Source of the DNA: Russula earlei
Taxonomy: Eukaryota > Basidiomycota > Agaricomycetes > Russulales > Russulaceae
Direction of reading: 5' to 3'
Assembly (NCBI GenBank): GCA_025769875.1
Contig: JAGFNK010000028.1
Span: 180,411 to 244,410 of the forward strand
Length of the DNA stretch: 64,000 bases
Shown here one piece after another: positions 34,730 to 47,284 of the stretch. Made by a program: the position numbers and the translations under genes. Position 1 is the stretch's first letter. Each line of letters begins with the position of its first letter. The notes under the pieces were generated by a model that ran no database searches, was not told the DNA's origin, and saw only the letters and a list, made by a program, of their open reading frames with translations.

Positions 34730-37700
34730 ATGATGGACGACCTCAAAGTCCCTATTGAAAAGTTAGTCAGCGATGGCAGTAATTGGGTCACTTACCATGA
34801 CCGCATGATGTGGACCTTCCAATCTCGAGGGCTGACAGAACATCTTACCAAAGTCAGCATCTTGGTGGCATATATCGCTATTGGGAACATGGGCCATTTG
34901 ACGCTGCAAGCCTGATGGGATATGGACAATGCTACAGTAAAGCAGCTGATAGGGGCATCAATCCCCAATAGCATCTTCACACAAATCAGAAATAAAACAA
35001 ACACCAAAGAAGTGTGGGACGCACTCAAGGCATTATTTGAAATGCACACCCAAACAATAATAGTCAACTTGAAGCAGCAACTACAATCAATGCGTTGTGG
35101 GGAAGAAGACAATGTTTGGATGCACCTAGAGAAGGTGGCTGATCTCTGAGAGCAACTTGGATCTATGGGAAAAACCATACCTGATGATGAATACACAGCA
35201 ATCTTGATGGGATCACTACCCCCTTCCTATCAATCTTCATGCAATGCTATCGCCACCTCTGCCTATATTGGTGGACATGCAGTTACTGCCAACACAATTA
35301 TCAAACTGATTACTGATGAGTTTGATCAATGTACCTTAGATGCCAATTCCAAAGCCCAAGAAGAGGCCTTTACTGCTGATGCCCAAAAGAAGAAAGGGAA
35401 GAAACATGACATTGAGTGCTTCAATTGCCATAAAAGAGGGCACATGAAGTCTGACTGTTGGGCAAAAGGAGGTGGAAAGGAGGGGAAAGGGCTGAGGCAG
35501 TGCGAAGGGAAGGACAGTGGGTGGGAGAAATCCAACACCAGGCCAAAGGACACAGCCACTTTGGCCAAACCAGTCAAAACCGAAGTGTGGGCTGTTATCG
35601 AAGCTGCAGAGGAAAATGATACTGCAGATGTTGCCCCCAAAGCTGTTGTCACCAGCCAGACAATGGAACTATACGACTCTGGAGCTACCAGTCATATGTC
35701 GCCTTTCCAGGACAACTTGCAAATTGATGTTCCGAATGGCATGAAGACAACAAGAGTGCTGTTGCAAAACACCCTACATGCACCAGATATCAGGGTGACC
35801 ATCATATCCATCAGCCAAATCTTGAAGGCTGGCTACTCAGTGAGATTTTCAAACCACTTTTGTGACATCAGACAGGGGGAGCAACAGATATATTGTGGGG
35901 AGGATACCATCAGGTGCAAACAGCCTATTCAAAGTTGAGCACAGTATGGCTGTGACCACATCGGAAATTTCCGAAAGCCTTCTCATGCTCCACAGGAGAC
36001 TTGGTCACATTTCCCTGACCACCATCCACACTCTCATCCGCATCAATGCCATTATGGGCATTCACTTGGTGGACAACCCAACCATTCCATTTGTTTGTGA
36101 CTTGTGTGAACATGCAAAGTCCATGTGCAAGGTTATCCACAAGGAATGGCAAGCGCCTCTGGCCCAGGCATTTGGAGACAAGGTGCACACTGAGCTTTGC
36201 CGGTCCAAAGCCTTAGTGGCTGAAAATATTACATGACTTTCACTGACGACCATACTCAGTGGACTAACATAGAGGCTCTGCATACCAAGAGCGCAATGTT
36301 CAAAGCATACAAGGCATTTGCAGCATGGGTGCAAATGCAACGAGGTGTTCGCATCAAACACCTCAGATCTGACTGCAGCAGTGAGTTCCTCAGCAATGAA
36401 TTCACTGACTTCTTGAGAAGCCAGGGTATGGAGCGGCGCCTCACAACTGCTGACATGCCTCAACACAATGGCGTAGTGGAGTCACTCAACTGCTGCCTAG
36501 TCGAGCACGTATGTGCCATGCTGCATCAAGCCCAGTTGCCCAAGAACATGTGGGGCGAAGCAATCAGGCATGCTGTTTGGCTGAAGAATCACACGTCCAC
36601 ATGCACCATTGGCAACATAACCCCATTTGAGAGGCTATATGGTGAGAAACCTGACCTGAAAGACATCCTGGAGTGGGGACAAGTCATCTGGGTACATCTT
36701 AAGAAACAGCCCAAACTGGACACCCATGCTGCACAAGCACAATGGGTCGGCTACAATATGGATAGTACACACGCCCATCACATATATTGGCCAGCACAAA
36801 AGAAAATCTCCATCAAGCACAATGTGAGATCCCCCACAGTCAAAGTGGGGCCTACAATTCCAACATTCACAACTACACTGGGCATACCACATGTCATGCA
36901 GGCACCACCCAGACCACACTTGCCAACACTTACAGCACCATCTTCCCCTGCCCCTATTTCACTGACGTCAGCTCCATTACTGCCGTCACCTCTCACACTG
37001 ATTACATTAGCACCTCAAACTGACAATGAAGAAGAGGAAGTAGAACAGGAGCTTGTGCCAGTACACACTCCTGTGGCCACACCCATGCCTAAAAGAAAGG
37101 CGCAGAAACCTACACCACTGGTACAACCCACATGCCAATCCAAACGCATACCTAAACCATCGTATATTATGCAACAGATAGCCACAGGAGAGGGCACAGC
37201 AGAGGGTACCAATGCTGACTTAGCCCATTATCTTTTCACTGCAGAGCTTAATGAAAATATGGCACACACACAGATCGAGATCAATAATGATCTGAATTCA
37301 TAGCCAAAGCGTGATCTCGCCCCAACTGGCCTCAGTGGAAAGAAGCAATGGACCGCAAGCTACTAATGCTTGAAGCCACTGGTACATGGAATACAGTATC
37401 ATGTCCAGCTAACAAAAATATAGTGGATTCAAAATGGGTATACTGCATCAACCACAAAGCAGACGGAAGTGTGGACAAATATAAGGCCTGACTCATCGCT
37501 TGTGGCTTTACACAAAACTATGGGGTGGATTATTTCCTAACCTTCTCCCCAGTTGCTAAGCTCACCAGTTTTTGAGCTATACTCACAATCGCTATGCACC
37601 TCGACTGGGAGATTCTGAGTTTTGATTTTAATGGTGCATATCTCAATGCAGAATTGGACAAAAATGAAGAAATCTATATGTATTGTCCTCCTGGTTATGA

Positions 37701-38786
37701 TACTGATACTAACACTGTGAAACAGCTTTGTAAATCCCTCTATGGTCTAAACAGGCCAGGAGAAAATGGTACAATACATTAGCACGCACATTAACTAACC
37801 TTGGGTTTTGTGTCAGTGAGGCAGACATAGGCGTATTCACAGCACACATAGGAGAGCAGACACTCATCTTAGTGGTCCATGTCAATGACTGTATCTTCAT
37901 GGGCAGTACACACAAACTTATCACAGAATATAAGGACAAGATCAATTCTTGCTATGCACTCACAGATCTAGGTCCTTATATTGATAATATTCTAGCTCGA
38001 TTTGCATTAACCAACACCAAACCATATGGCACCCCAATGATTCCTAATGTGTCATATTCAAAACACATTGTGCCATCAACACCTGACAAAATAATGCATA
38101 TGGAGAAGATCCCCTATCGTGAGGCTATAGGTAGCCTCATGTACCTCACTGTGGCAACCCGCCTGGATATTGCTTTCACTGTATCAACCCTTTCACAATT
38201 CCTTGATAATCCAGGCGATATTCATTGGGAAGCCATAAAGTGAATTTTTTGCTATTCAACCAACACCAAAACATATGAATTGACATATGGAGTCGAGCAT
38301 CACAATCTTGTAGGCTACTTGGATGCAGATGGTGTGACTCAGGAACATTGTCATGCCATTTCCAGTTACATTTTCCTAATCAATGGAGGTGCAATATCTT
38401 GGGCATCCAAAAAACAAGAGTTAGTTACATTATCGACCACAGAGGCAGAATATGTCATGGCCATGCATGCAGCCAAAGAAGCTATATGGTTGCGCAAATT
38501 GATAGCCAAACTTTTCCCTTCATTATTAACACCCACCACACTCTATTGTGACAACCAACCTGCTCTAAAACTAGCTGAAGACAACAACTACCGCACGTGT
38601 ACTAAACATATTGATCTTCAATATCATTTTATCTGACAGGTAGTAGCCGCAAAAACTGTGAACCTCAAGTACTGCCCATCTGAAGATATGTGCACTGACA
38701 TCCTCACAAAAGCCTTGCCAAAATGGAAGGCAAAAACACACATACAAACCCTCGGTCTATGTTGTGCGTGCAGGGGTGTGATGTAA
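34730..38786 (+). pseudogene. copia gag-pol remnant of element 1
   Basis: Order is gag, protease, integrase, RT, RNase H, as in Ty1/copia. Gag starts MMDDLKVPIEKLVSDGSNW, with a zinc knuckle CFNCHKRGHMKSDC and protease DSGATSHMS. The pre-integrase words LHRRLGHIS and CDLCEHAK follow in another frame. Integrase runs 36233-37303 with HLRSDCSSEFLS and QHNGVVESLN. RT has FDFNGAYLNAEL and LVVHVNDC, where the usual YVDD is HVND, so a catalytic Asp is lost. RNase H has DADGVTQEH.., LSTTEAEYVMAM and CDNQPALKLAED. Inactivating lesions include TGA after LQA, TGA for an Arg (ADL*EQL), frameshifts at 35.9 and 36.2 kb, stops across 37.3-37.6 kb, and a deletion after LTDLGP. Most are shared with element 2. 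Confidence 0.95.
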
Positions 38787-39038
38787 ATGTATGTTTCAGT
38801 TGTATATTTCACACGCATGTGTACATTTTGTATCCACAATGAATTCATATGTTCTGTTTTGCTATGATCTCATACAACGTCATACATAAAATCATAAAAA
38901 ACTACTTACAGTATGTACTTTGGTGTACAATTACCAAGCCTGTAGCAAACTTGTGATTTTAACTACAGCCCTCATGTGGCCCTGCAAATTGAAGCCATTT
39001 CTACCATTCCATCACCCATACCTGGACTTCTCTCACCA
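38779..39038 (+). repeat. 3' LTR of copia element 1
   Basis: 260 bases. It differs from the 5' LTR mostly by C-to-T and G-to-A changes at CG sites. Confidence 0.9.
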
Positions 39039-39154
39039 GACCACCACTCTCCTTTTCTTTTGAATCCATTAACGTGCGCCTTGAGGTTCAGTCAGGACCC
39101 CAAGCAGCACATGGCAGCAGTAGTCTTGTTCAAAGCTGGAGCTGTGGGAGTTGC

Positions 39155-39984
39155 TGTCAAGACATGTACTGCTGATCACTAAGGACTCAGGAGCAGGTGG
39201 GCAAGGGTCAGAACAGACGGTACGTGGCGTAAACGGCGTTGAACAGGAGGACGAGCCAAATGACTAGAAGATACCAGATGGGGACTGGTACATGTTGCAA
39301 GAGGCAGAGGCGAAGAGTAGAGGCCAGTGCAACAAGGGACTTTAAACAAGGCAGTCATTAAAGAGTACCTTGAGGACGAGGGAGGACTTTAGACTGAGTG
39401 GTCGCAGGGGAGTACCCAGGAAGATGAGAGTATCACAAATGGACAGTCTGACGACTGCCATGCTACATTGGGGCTTATATACAGTGTACAGGGTTGATTG
39501 CAAAGGACTGGAACTATTCTAGACCTTTTGGTACCATCCAATAGGACTACAGAGGCATAAACTTGCTTGTGTCAAGTTTCAGGCTTACTGAGCACATTAC
39601 TGATCATTGTGGAGCAATGACATCATTATGATGTCACTGTGGAGTGCTTAGTGAGCTTATGAGGTCACTTTGGAGTCGCTCAGTCAGCCATGATGTCATT
39701 GGAGCCTTGATGACATCAGATGAGTTATGCAACAGTTTCTAAGAGTTTGTGCCACTGTTTCGGGTTCTTGGTGGCTGGGTGACCATGTGGCTGCCACACG
39801 ATGATTACTCAATTAGGAAATGGGTGCCTGGTTGTGTTATAGTGCCTTTTGCAATAGCGATGTCTTGCACTGCAGGAGGGATAGCCCAGAAAACGGAAGG
39901 GAGTTGGTAATGCAAAGTGAGAGAGGTCTCTCTTGAGTGAAATAGGACCATCTACGGCCAGGACCTGGCCTTGGTTCATAACAG
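39155..39984 (-). repeat. Solo LTR (relative of the 964-base family), private to arm 1
   Basis: On minus TGTTATGAACC..TCTTGACA, similar ends to the LTR family at 41-47 kb. Target duplication GTTGC at 39150-39154 and 39985-39989. TGTATATAAG promoter word on minus near 39480. Removing it restores the arm 2 sequence. Confidence 0.9.
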
Positions 39985-40053
39985 TTGCAGCATCGCAGCA
40001 CAGCATATCACATGAGCATGAATTTGAGTCTCCACTGTCACCCTCACTAGAGC

Positions 40054-41393
40054 ATGACTTTTGTGCAATTATCCAAGTATCTTGTCATGTCTGTCACTAG
40101 GGAGGATATTATCATGGCTTATCTTGCACTCATGCTCATTTGCAACAATTTAAATCCAAATCAATCTTTTCAAGAGGCCTGTCTGCAATTTGGTCTTGAT
40201 GTTGCCACAGTGCTCATGCTTGAGGAGACTCATTATCTCAATGGATGTGATCATCATGTTGCCAAAGCAGGGAACTTGCACCTTGCTTGGGAATACATGA
40301 AGGATCCCGCTGATCATCACCAGTTCATCAATATGCTGCAAGTTTCCCCATATATGTTCCAATGGATTTTGCCATTGATCGAACATCATCCTGTCTTCAC
40401 CAACAACTCAACAGTGTCACAGGCTCCAGTTGAATTCCAACTAGCAGTTACATTGTATTGGATGGGGCATTATGGGAATGGAGCTTCAGTTCAAGATGTT
40501 GCCTGAGTTGCTGGATGTTCCAAGGGTTCAGTTGAAAACTACACTGCCCATTGTTTCAATGCAATTGAATCTTTGCAGAGAACCTTTGTCCGCAAATTGA
40601 CTCCAGCAGAGAAGGAGGAAGAGAAGAAGTGGGTTGATGAACACCTTGGCTTCAAGGGTGCATGGTGAGAAGGATGGTTAATGTATGATGGGACAATTGT
40701 GGTCTTATACCGATGGCCAGCACTGAATGGTAATGCTTATTATACTTGCAAGTCAAATTATGGCCTTAACATCCAAGTATGCCATCATTTTCATTTGCTC
40801 TGTATTTGTCTCCTACCTCATCTTATTAGATTGGGAATGCCCCTTCAACTTTGTGTATTGTTGATTTCTCACATCGACATACTGGCTCTGCACATGATGC
40901 TTGAGCATTTGAGGGTACTGCAGCACACAAGTATCCTTGATGGCTTTTTGAAGGGGACAAATTTGCATGAGTTGACTCCACATATCTGTGTACTACCCAA
41001 ACAATCCCTGTTTTCAAGGAGCCTGCTTCATCAATTCCAGAAAATGCAATATTCAACCGCTATGTCTCACATCTCCATGTTTGGTCAGAACATACCATGT
41101 GTGCCCTTAAAGGTCAATTTCAATGTTTACAAGGATTGCATCTTCCCATCAGGACAAAATCAGAACATGTCAAAGCCTGTTGGTGGATCACAATTGCCAT
41201 TATTTTGCATAATATGGTCATTGAATTTGGAGAAAGCGGCTCAGCAGCCCAGCTTCTACCAATTCATGGTCAGGATCAAGAGGAAGAAGAGACTGGGATG
41301 ACTCAAGAGGGGTTGGGGGCTGTTCAGATGGAAGGAGAGGCAAAACGACACCTACTGATCAATCAATTGATGGAGTACCAGAGATTACAATGA
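40054..41393 (+). pseudogene. PIF/Harbinger-type transposase, decayed
   Basis: Reads VFTNNSTVSQAPVEFQLAVTLYWMGHYGNG and on through a helix-turn-helix-like stretch, then MYDGTIVVLY (first catalytic Asp) and NAYYTCKSNYGLNIQ. After a short intron come GNAPSTLCIVDFSHRHTGSA (second Asp), ALKGQFQCLQGLHLPI (the LKGRF-like block) and WWITIAIILHNMVIEF. These are the ordered blocks of the DDE_4 Harbinger family. Stops replace Arg and Trp codons (for example VA*VAGC, GAW*EGW, HDA*AF), so it is inactive. The acidic C-terminal tail ends at 41393. A partner gene lies on minus at 43.8-45.1 kb, the usual two-gene Harbinger layout. LTR insertions lie between them. Confidence 0.85.
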
Positions 41394-41475
41394 GATCCAG
41401 AAAGAGGATAGGTGGCAATGAATATCTTCCCAAAGACACTTGTGTGTATGTGTGGTGTGAGGGGAGGTTGGTGTG

Positions 41476-42438
41476 TGTCAAGACTCACTGTTGAACTATC
41501 CAGTTCAAGAGCGAGGGGTAAGCTCGAAGACGAGTCGATAGACGTCCAAGACCGCGTGGGCAAGGAGCAGAGTCCAGAGTAGTAACAGGTACCAGAGAGG
41601 CACTGTTACTGTGAGAGTAGAGCAGTCATGCAGAGAAGGGGCCAGGATAGTCACAAGGGGACAGTCCTTAAAGGAGTATCCCAGGGATAGAGAGTGCTGT
41701 AAACAAATGGACAGTCTGAGGACTGTCCGCTACTTTATTGAGCGCTTATATATTACAGGAGAACTGCTAAATAGGGAACAAGTCATAACCTTGTTATCAA
41801 GCACAATAGAGTGATGAGTAAGAAGTCGGAGGATGCTTACTGAGCATGCTCAGTCATGCTCAGTAAGCTGCTGAGTAAGAAGGCTCCTCTTGATGAGTAA
41901 GAGCTTCCATTGTCCACATGTTTCACTGCTTTAGTACACGTGCGAGCACCTGATTCATTTCCTGTTAGTTAGTTTAGGGCCGGTCATTCAAGGACTTGTA
42001 GTTTGGTTAGGGAATAGTGTCATCTTGTAAGGCCCTTATATAGTTCTATTAGGGTCCTTAGAGTTGACCCTAATATTTCTATTAAGGTCCTTAGTATTGC
42101 CTTATAGTTTGTTCTATAGTTATTAGAGTTGGTCTAATAATGTGTTGTAGGGCCTTTGATACTAGGTTAGTGCCTATTGTAGAGCTCCTAGGGTCGTTCC
42201 AAAGGGTCCTTAGGAAGGCCCTAATACTGTCTTTTGTTGCTAGAAGGGTTGCCTTTAAGTGGGGCTTGCTGTATGTCAATTGTGCCGAGAATCGCTCGCA
42301 CAACAATGCGCACGCGATATTGTGGACACCTCTACTCACCCCTTTTGCTCGTGTGAACAGGGTGACACCATAGAGGCTGGGTTTCCTCCTATAAGGAAGG
42401 GTCCTTCAAGGGCCCTCTCTGGAGAATGGTTTATGACA
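41476..42438 (-). repeat. Solo LTR A of the 964-base family
   Basis: 963 bases, TGTCATAAACC..GAGTCTTGACA on minus. Target duplication GTGTG at 41471-41475 and 42439-42443. No internal retroelement sequence, so it is a product of LTR-LTR recombination. Confidence 0.9.
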
Positions 42439-42509
42439 GTGTGTGGATGCACATGGGTGATAGCATCATGGGTATGCGTGCATGTGTGCATGGGTGATAA
42501 CAATGTCAG

Positions 42510-43473
42510 TGTCATGAACCATTTCCCGGAGAGGGCCCTTGAAGGACCCTTCCTTATTAGAGGAATCCCAGCCTCTATGGTATCACCCTGTTCACATGGA
42601 CAAAAGGGGTGAGTAGAGGTGTCCACAATATTGTGCACACATTGTTGTGTGAACAATTCTCAGCACAATCAACATACAGCAAGCCCCACTTAGTGGCAAC
42701 CCTTTTAGCACTAAAGGACAGTACTATAGCCTCTCTAAGGACCCTTTACGATGACTCTAAGTGCCCTACAAGAGGCACTAACAAGACACTAACAAGCCTA
42801 CAACATGTTATTAGACTAACTCCCCTAACCCTAGAACAAACTATAAAGCAATACTAAGGACCATAATATAAGTATTAGGGTCAACTCTAACAACCCTAAT
42901 CGAACTATATAAGGGGCCTTATAAGCAACTCTATTCTCTGAACTGAAACTACAAGTCCTCAAATGACTGGCCCTAAACTAACTAACAGTAAATGATCAGG
43001 TGTTTCACACATGTACTAAGGCAGTGAACACATGGACGGTAATGGCTCTTACTCATCAATAAGAGCCTTCTTACTCAGCAGCTTACTGAGCATGACTGAG
43101 CATGCTCAGTAAGCATACTCTGACTTCTTACTCATCCAGCAATAGTGCTTGATAACAAGGTTATGACTTGTTCCCTATTTAGCAGTTCCCCTGAAGTATA
43201 TAAGCGCTCAATAAAGTAGCAGACAGTCTTCAGACTGTCCATTTCTTTATGGCACTCTCTATCCCTGGGATACTCCTTCAAGGACCATCCCCTTGTGACC
43301 ATTCTGGCCTCTTCCCTGCATAACTTCTTGATACTACCAGTGACAGTACCCCTCTGGTACTTAGCACTGCTCTGGACCCTACTTCTCGCTCATGCAGTCT
43401 TGGACATCTATCGACTCGTCTTTGAACTTCTCCCTTGCTCTTGAACTGGATTGTTCAACAGTGAGTCTTGACA
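42510..43473 (+). repeat. Solo LTR B of the 964-base family, head-to-head with A
   Basis: TGTCATGAACC..GTGAGTCTTGACA, 964 bases, with TATATAAGCGCTCAATAAAG (TATA and AATAAA) near 43197. The flanks GTCAG and GTTGG do not match, so one flank has been rearranged. With LTR A it forms a 2-kb inverted repeat around a 71-base spacer. Confidence 0.85.
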
Positions 43474-43756
43474 GTTGGAGGTGGAGGAGTGGAGGGTGAG
43501 GTGTGCTGGAGATGAGAGATGGTGGAGATGGAATGGCAGGGTGCTGCATGACTGGTGGTGGGAGAGAGGGAGTTGCACATGCGTGTGCCTGTCATTCAAC
43601 TGCTGGGTGGTTTCTTATGGTGGGTGGCACTTTGTCAGTCTGACCTGTTCCATGCCCAAGCTCACAAGTCACCTTACAGCGGCATGGTTGATTGACAAGG
43701 CGCATTCAATGACAGATGACAATTAGGGTTAATTAAAGTTGAAGAAATATGCTGTA

Positions 43757-45075
43757 TCAAATTGAATGACTGTCAGGCTCCAAGACATCATCCACAGTCC
43801 TTTGTTGCTTTTCAGCCTGGGCACCGAGAAGAGCCAATTGTTGACAATACTCCTCATGATCCCAGAGACCTTCCTGATATTCCTTGAGCAACAACTTACA
43901 GCACAGGACATACTGCATTTCTGTGGCTTTTGACCGCAAGAAGTCCATATTTTTACTAAACATATCACATATCATAGAAGGAGGAAGGGAGAAGATGAAA
44001 GATGGCATATGTCTGGGCATCAAGCAGTGCATCACCTAAACTACACTTCTGAGGCACCAACTGTATGGCAGCAACTCCAAGATCAGATCCTGAACATGAA
44101 GAGCTAGAAGACTTGGGTGTTTGACTACCAGAGCTGTTGGTTGTACTCTAAGTTGGTGTCATGGGAGCAGGTGAAGCAGAACAATTGGTATAGTTGGTAC
44201 CAAAGAGACGTGAACATGGTATGGAAGCAGAGGCAAGTAGAGAACTGGGGGCTGATGGAGAATCCCTTGCAGACCATGCCAGTAAGACTGTATCAATTTG
44301 ATCATTGGAAATGGGAGGCTGATTAACAGTAGCTGCTGTCATTGAAGAATCAGGCCATTGGATGCATTGAGTCCTTGGGCCATCTGGACCAACTCCAATT
44401 GAAACCACAATTGGAGTGACATTGGGCCAAGAAGTGTAGAGAGCATGAAGATGAGGAAAATAAGGCCACAAATTTGTAATCTCCTCTGAAGTTGGAGTGC
44501 AAGAGCAAAGAAAATACATGCATCAAGAAGGAAAAACCATACCCCAGATGTTCAGTGCATATGTGGGAGTGTTTTCATCAGGCCCCACACCATCAATGTA
44601 GAAGTCTGACATTTTGGAGGAATCTGGGCCATTCACTCCATCACCTGTCCTATGGAGGCACTCTGCAAGCTTGCGGTAGTGGGTGACAAGTCCAATATTA
44701 TGAATGAAGAGGTATCACTTGAAATAGAGAAAGCACTCATGCTTCAAGTCTGCTTTTCACCTGGTCTCCAACTACTTTTGGGTTGATTTTTGCATAGGCC
44801 AGCAGAATAGCCTTGCCCATCCACCATGCAACCTTGGCTTTTGATTCACCAGTTGTGTTCTGATGTTTTCCATCATATGTAGCATGAATACGAGGTGGTA
44901 AATGACATACCTCATTCTTGTCCTTCTTTCTGAGATACACTTTGAAGTTCTCTGGCTGCTCAAGCTCTGGAATCAGTGCCCAGATGAGTTTTCCATTATC
45001 AGCAGTCCAATTGATCTCAGGGACAGAACCAAAATGTGGGGGCATGAGTAAATATAGAAAAAATATGAGTGACAC
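43757..45075 (-). pseudogene. Probable Harbinger partner protein (Myb/SANT-like), decayed
   Basis: The minus strand gives EINWTADNGKLIWALIPELE, then WMGKAILLAYAKINPKVVGDQVKSRLEA. After interruptions comes LAECLHR..GVNGPDSSKMSDF, then a Ser/Pro-rich linker and a C-terminal helical part (KNMDFLRSKATEMQYV..LLKEYQEG) ending at 43757. Trp-centred helices at the start and a coiled C-terminus fit the small DNA-binding protein that accompanies Harbinger transposases. The domain name is an inference from layout and context, not from a clean motif. Stops and shifts break the frame near 44.6 and 44.1 kb. Confidence 0.5.
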
Positions 45076-45286
45076 AAGTTAGGCAGGATTACCAGAGGAG
45101 CAACAGCAGGCAGAGTTGCAGACATGTTGGGTACACCTCAGTCACACTGAGTCACAGAGTGGAGACTCAAATTCACACTCATGTGATATGCTGTGCTGCG
45201 ATGCTGCAACTCCTGCAGCTCCAGCTTTGAACAAGACTACTGCTGCCATGTGCTGCTTGGGGTCCTGACTGAACCTCAAGGCACAC

Positions 45287-46169
45287 TGTTACAACATTTT
45301 CCTTTTATGTTTACTTCTTACCTTTGCTATGGACTGCTTGCTTCCGTACGTCCATTTACTTACTGGTCTTGTGATCTCTTACGTCTCGTGATCCCTTCTG
45401 TGTTATCATGTGATCCATACACGTCCAGGTAACACTGGATTGCTGTTACTTTCCCTTTGTTTGGTTCTCTTTCCAGTTATATTCACTTCTTAGTTTTGAC
45501 TGTGCAATGCTGCGCACTTACTGTGCAGCACAGTTACTTGGTTCTGACTCATTCGTGGCCTCATTTCTATGACTCCTACTTATTATGACTCCTACTATAC
45601 TAGTAGCACAGTCAAAGCGCAGCTATTGCTGCGCTTCCCCTGTATATATAAGCTCAGTACTTTGTGACCAAAGCCCTGAGCTTGGTCTCTTGTAGAATCC
45701 AACCTACTCTTGTCCAACATATTCTCCTGCAACCCACTTCACTCTCACAAACTTAAACCACAACCACCTCTCCATTTCATCAACTCTCAACACACCATCC
45801 ACCATCTACTCTTCGCCTTTCCCTTCCTTTCCTAAGAGTCTCTCTTCACTCCCCTGAGAAGAGCTCTCATCCTTTAAGACCTACCTTCCTCTACTCTCTC
45901 TTTGCATTGTTCAAGGTCCCCGACGGACTTGAATGCATATAGCTAGTGGAACCAGCCCTAGTCTATCCCATTACAAACTTACCCTAGCTTCTCAACGGAC
46001 TGAGTCGTACTAGGAAGGGTCTATTGGCCATAACCTGTTTAGCATAAAACACTTCAACCGCTGCAGGGATCCTTACTCATTATACATGGGAACCAGCCTG
46101 TTTCTTGAACACCTCTCTATCATCGACTTGTTTTCTGCTTGTGAACTGACACGGCTAGTTACCATGACA
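45287..46169 (+). repeat. Solo LTR, second family, private to arm 2
   Basis: 883 bases, TGTTACAACA..ACCATGACA, with CTGTATATATAAGCTCAG near 45640. Flanks CACAC (45282-45286) and CGCAT (46170-46174) fit an original CGCAC target changed at its CG sites. Arm 1 shows the empty site (GCGCACGTTAATGG in inverse). Confidence 0.85.
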
Positions 46170-46321
46170 CGCATGTTAATGGATTCAAAAGAAAAAGGAG
46201 AGTGGTGGTCTGGTGAGAGAAGTCCAGGTATGGGTGATGGAATGGTAGAAATGGCTTCAATTTGCAGGGCCACATGAGGGCTGTAGTTAAAATCACAAGT
46301 TTGCTACAGGCTTGATAATTG

Positions 46322-47284
46322 TGTCATGAACCATTCCCCGGAGAGGACCCTTGAAGGACCCTTCCTTATAGGAGGAAACCCAGCCTCTATGATGCCACCC
46401 TGTTCACACGAGCAAAAGGGGTGAGTAGAGGTGTCCACAATATCGTGCGCGCATTGTTGCGCGAGCGATTCTCGGCACAATCGACATACAGCAAGCCCCA
46501 CTTAAGACAACCCTTCTAGCAACTAAGGACAGTATTAGAGCCTTCCTAAGGACCCTTTGGAACGACCCTAGGAACTCTACAATAGGTACTAACCTAGTAT
46601 CAAAGGCCCTACAACGCGTTATTAGACCAACTCTAATAACTATAGAACGAACTATAAGGCAACACTAAGGACCTTAATAGAAGTATTAGGGTCGACTCTA
46701 AGGACCCTAATAGAACTATATAAGGGCCTTATAAGATAACACTATTCCCTAACCTAAACTACAAGTCCTCAAATGACCGGCCCTAAACTAACTAACAGGA
46801 AATGAATCAGGTGCTTGCACTGTGCACTAAAGCAGTGAACACGTGGACAGTGGAAGCTCTTACTCATCAAGAGAAGCTTCTTACTCAGCAGCTTACTGAG
46901 CATGACTGAGCGTGCTCAGTAAGCGTCCTCCGACTTCTTACTCATCACTCTATTGTGCTTGATAACAAGGTTATGACTTGTTCCCTATTTAGCAGTTCTC
47001 TTGTAGTATATAAGCGCTCAATAAAGTAGCGGACAGTCCTCAGACTGTCCATTTGTTTACGGCACTCTCCATTCCTGGGATACTCCTTTAAGGACCATCC
47101 CCTTGTGACTATCCTGGCCTCTTCCCTGCGTGATTGTTCTACTCTCACAGTAACAATACCTCTCTGGTATTTGTTGCTCCTCTGGGTTCTACTCCTTGCC
47201 CACGCGGTCTTGGACGTCTATCGACTCGTCTTCGAGCTTATCCCTCGCTCTTGAACTGGATAGTTCAAACAGTGAGTCTTGACA
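46322..47284 (+). repeat. Solo LTR C of the 964-base family, inside the LTR of copia 2
   Basis: 963 bases, TGTCATGAACC..TCTTGACA. Target duplication AATTG at 46317-46321 and 47285-47289. Removing it restores a 260-base copia LTR. Confidence 0.95.

Larger units (their letters stand above)
34405..39038 (+). mobile_element. Ty1/copia retrotransposon 1 (full length, dead)
   Basis: LTRs of 260 bases at both ends (34405-34664 and 38779-39038) with TG..CA termini (TGATGTAAATG..CTCACCA). The 5-base target duplication GACCA lies at 34400-34404 and 39039-39043. A purine run CAGGGG precedes the 3' LTR. Total 4,634 bases. Confidence 0.95.
33121..40040. repeat. Inverted duplication, arm 1 (partner about 45160-53180)
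   Basis: Nearly identical inverse copy of 53180 down to 45160. The arm holds duplicated promoter-region sequence, copia element 1 with both LTRs and target duplications, and flanking sequence. Private differences: the solo LTR 39155-39984 sits only in this arm, and about 81 bases of gag are missing here (near 35713) but present in arm 2. Confidence 0.9.
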
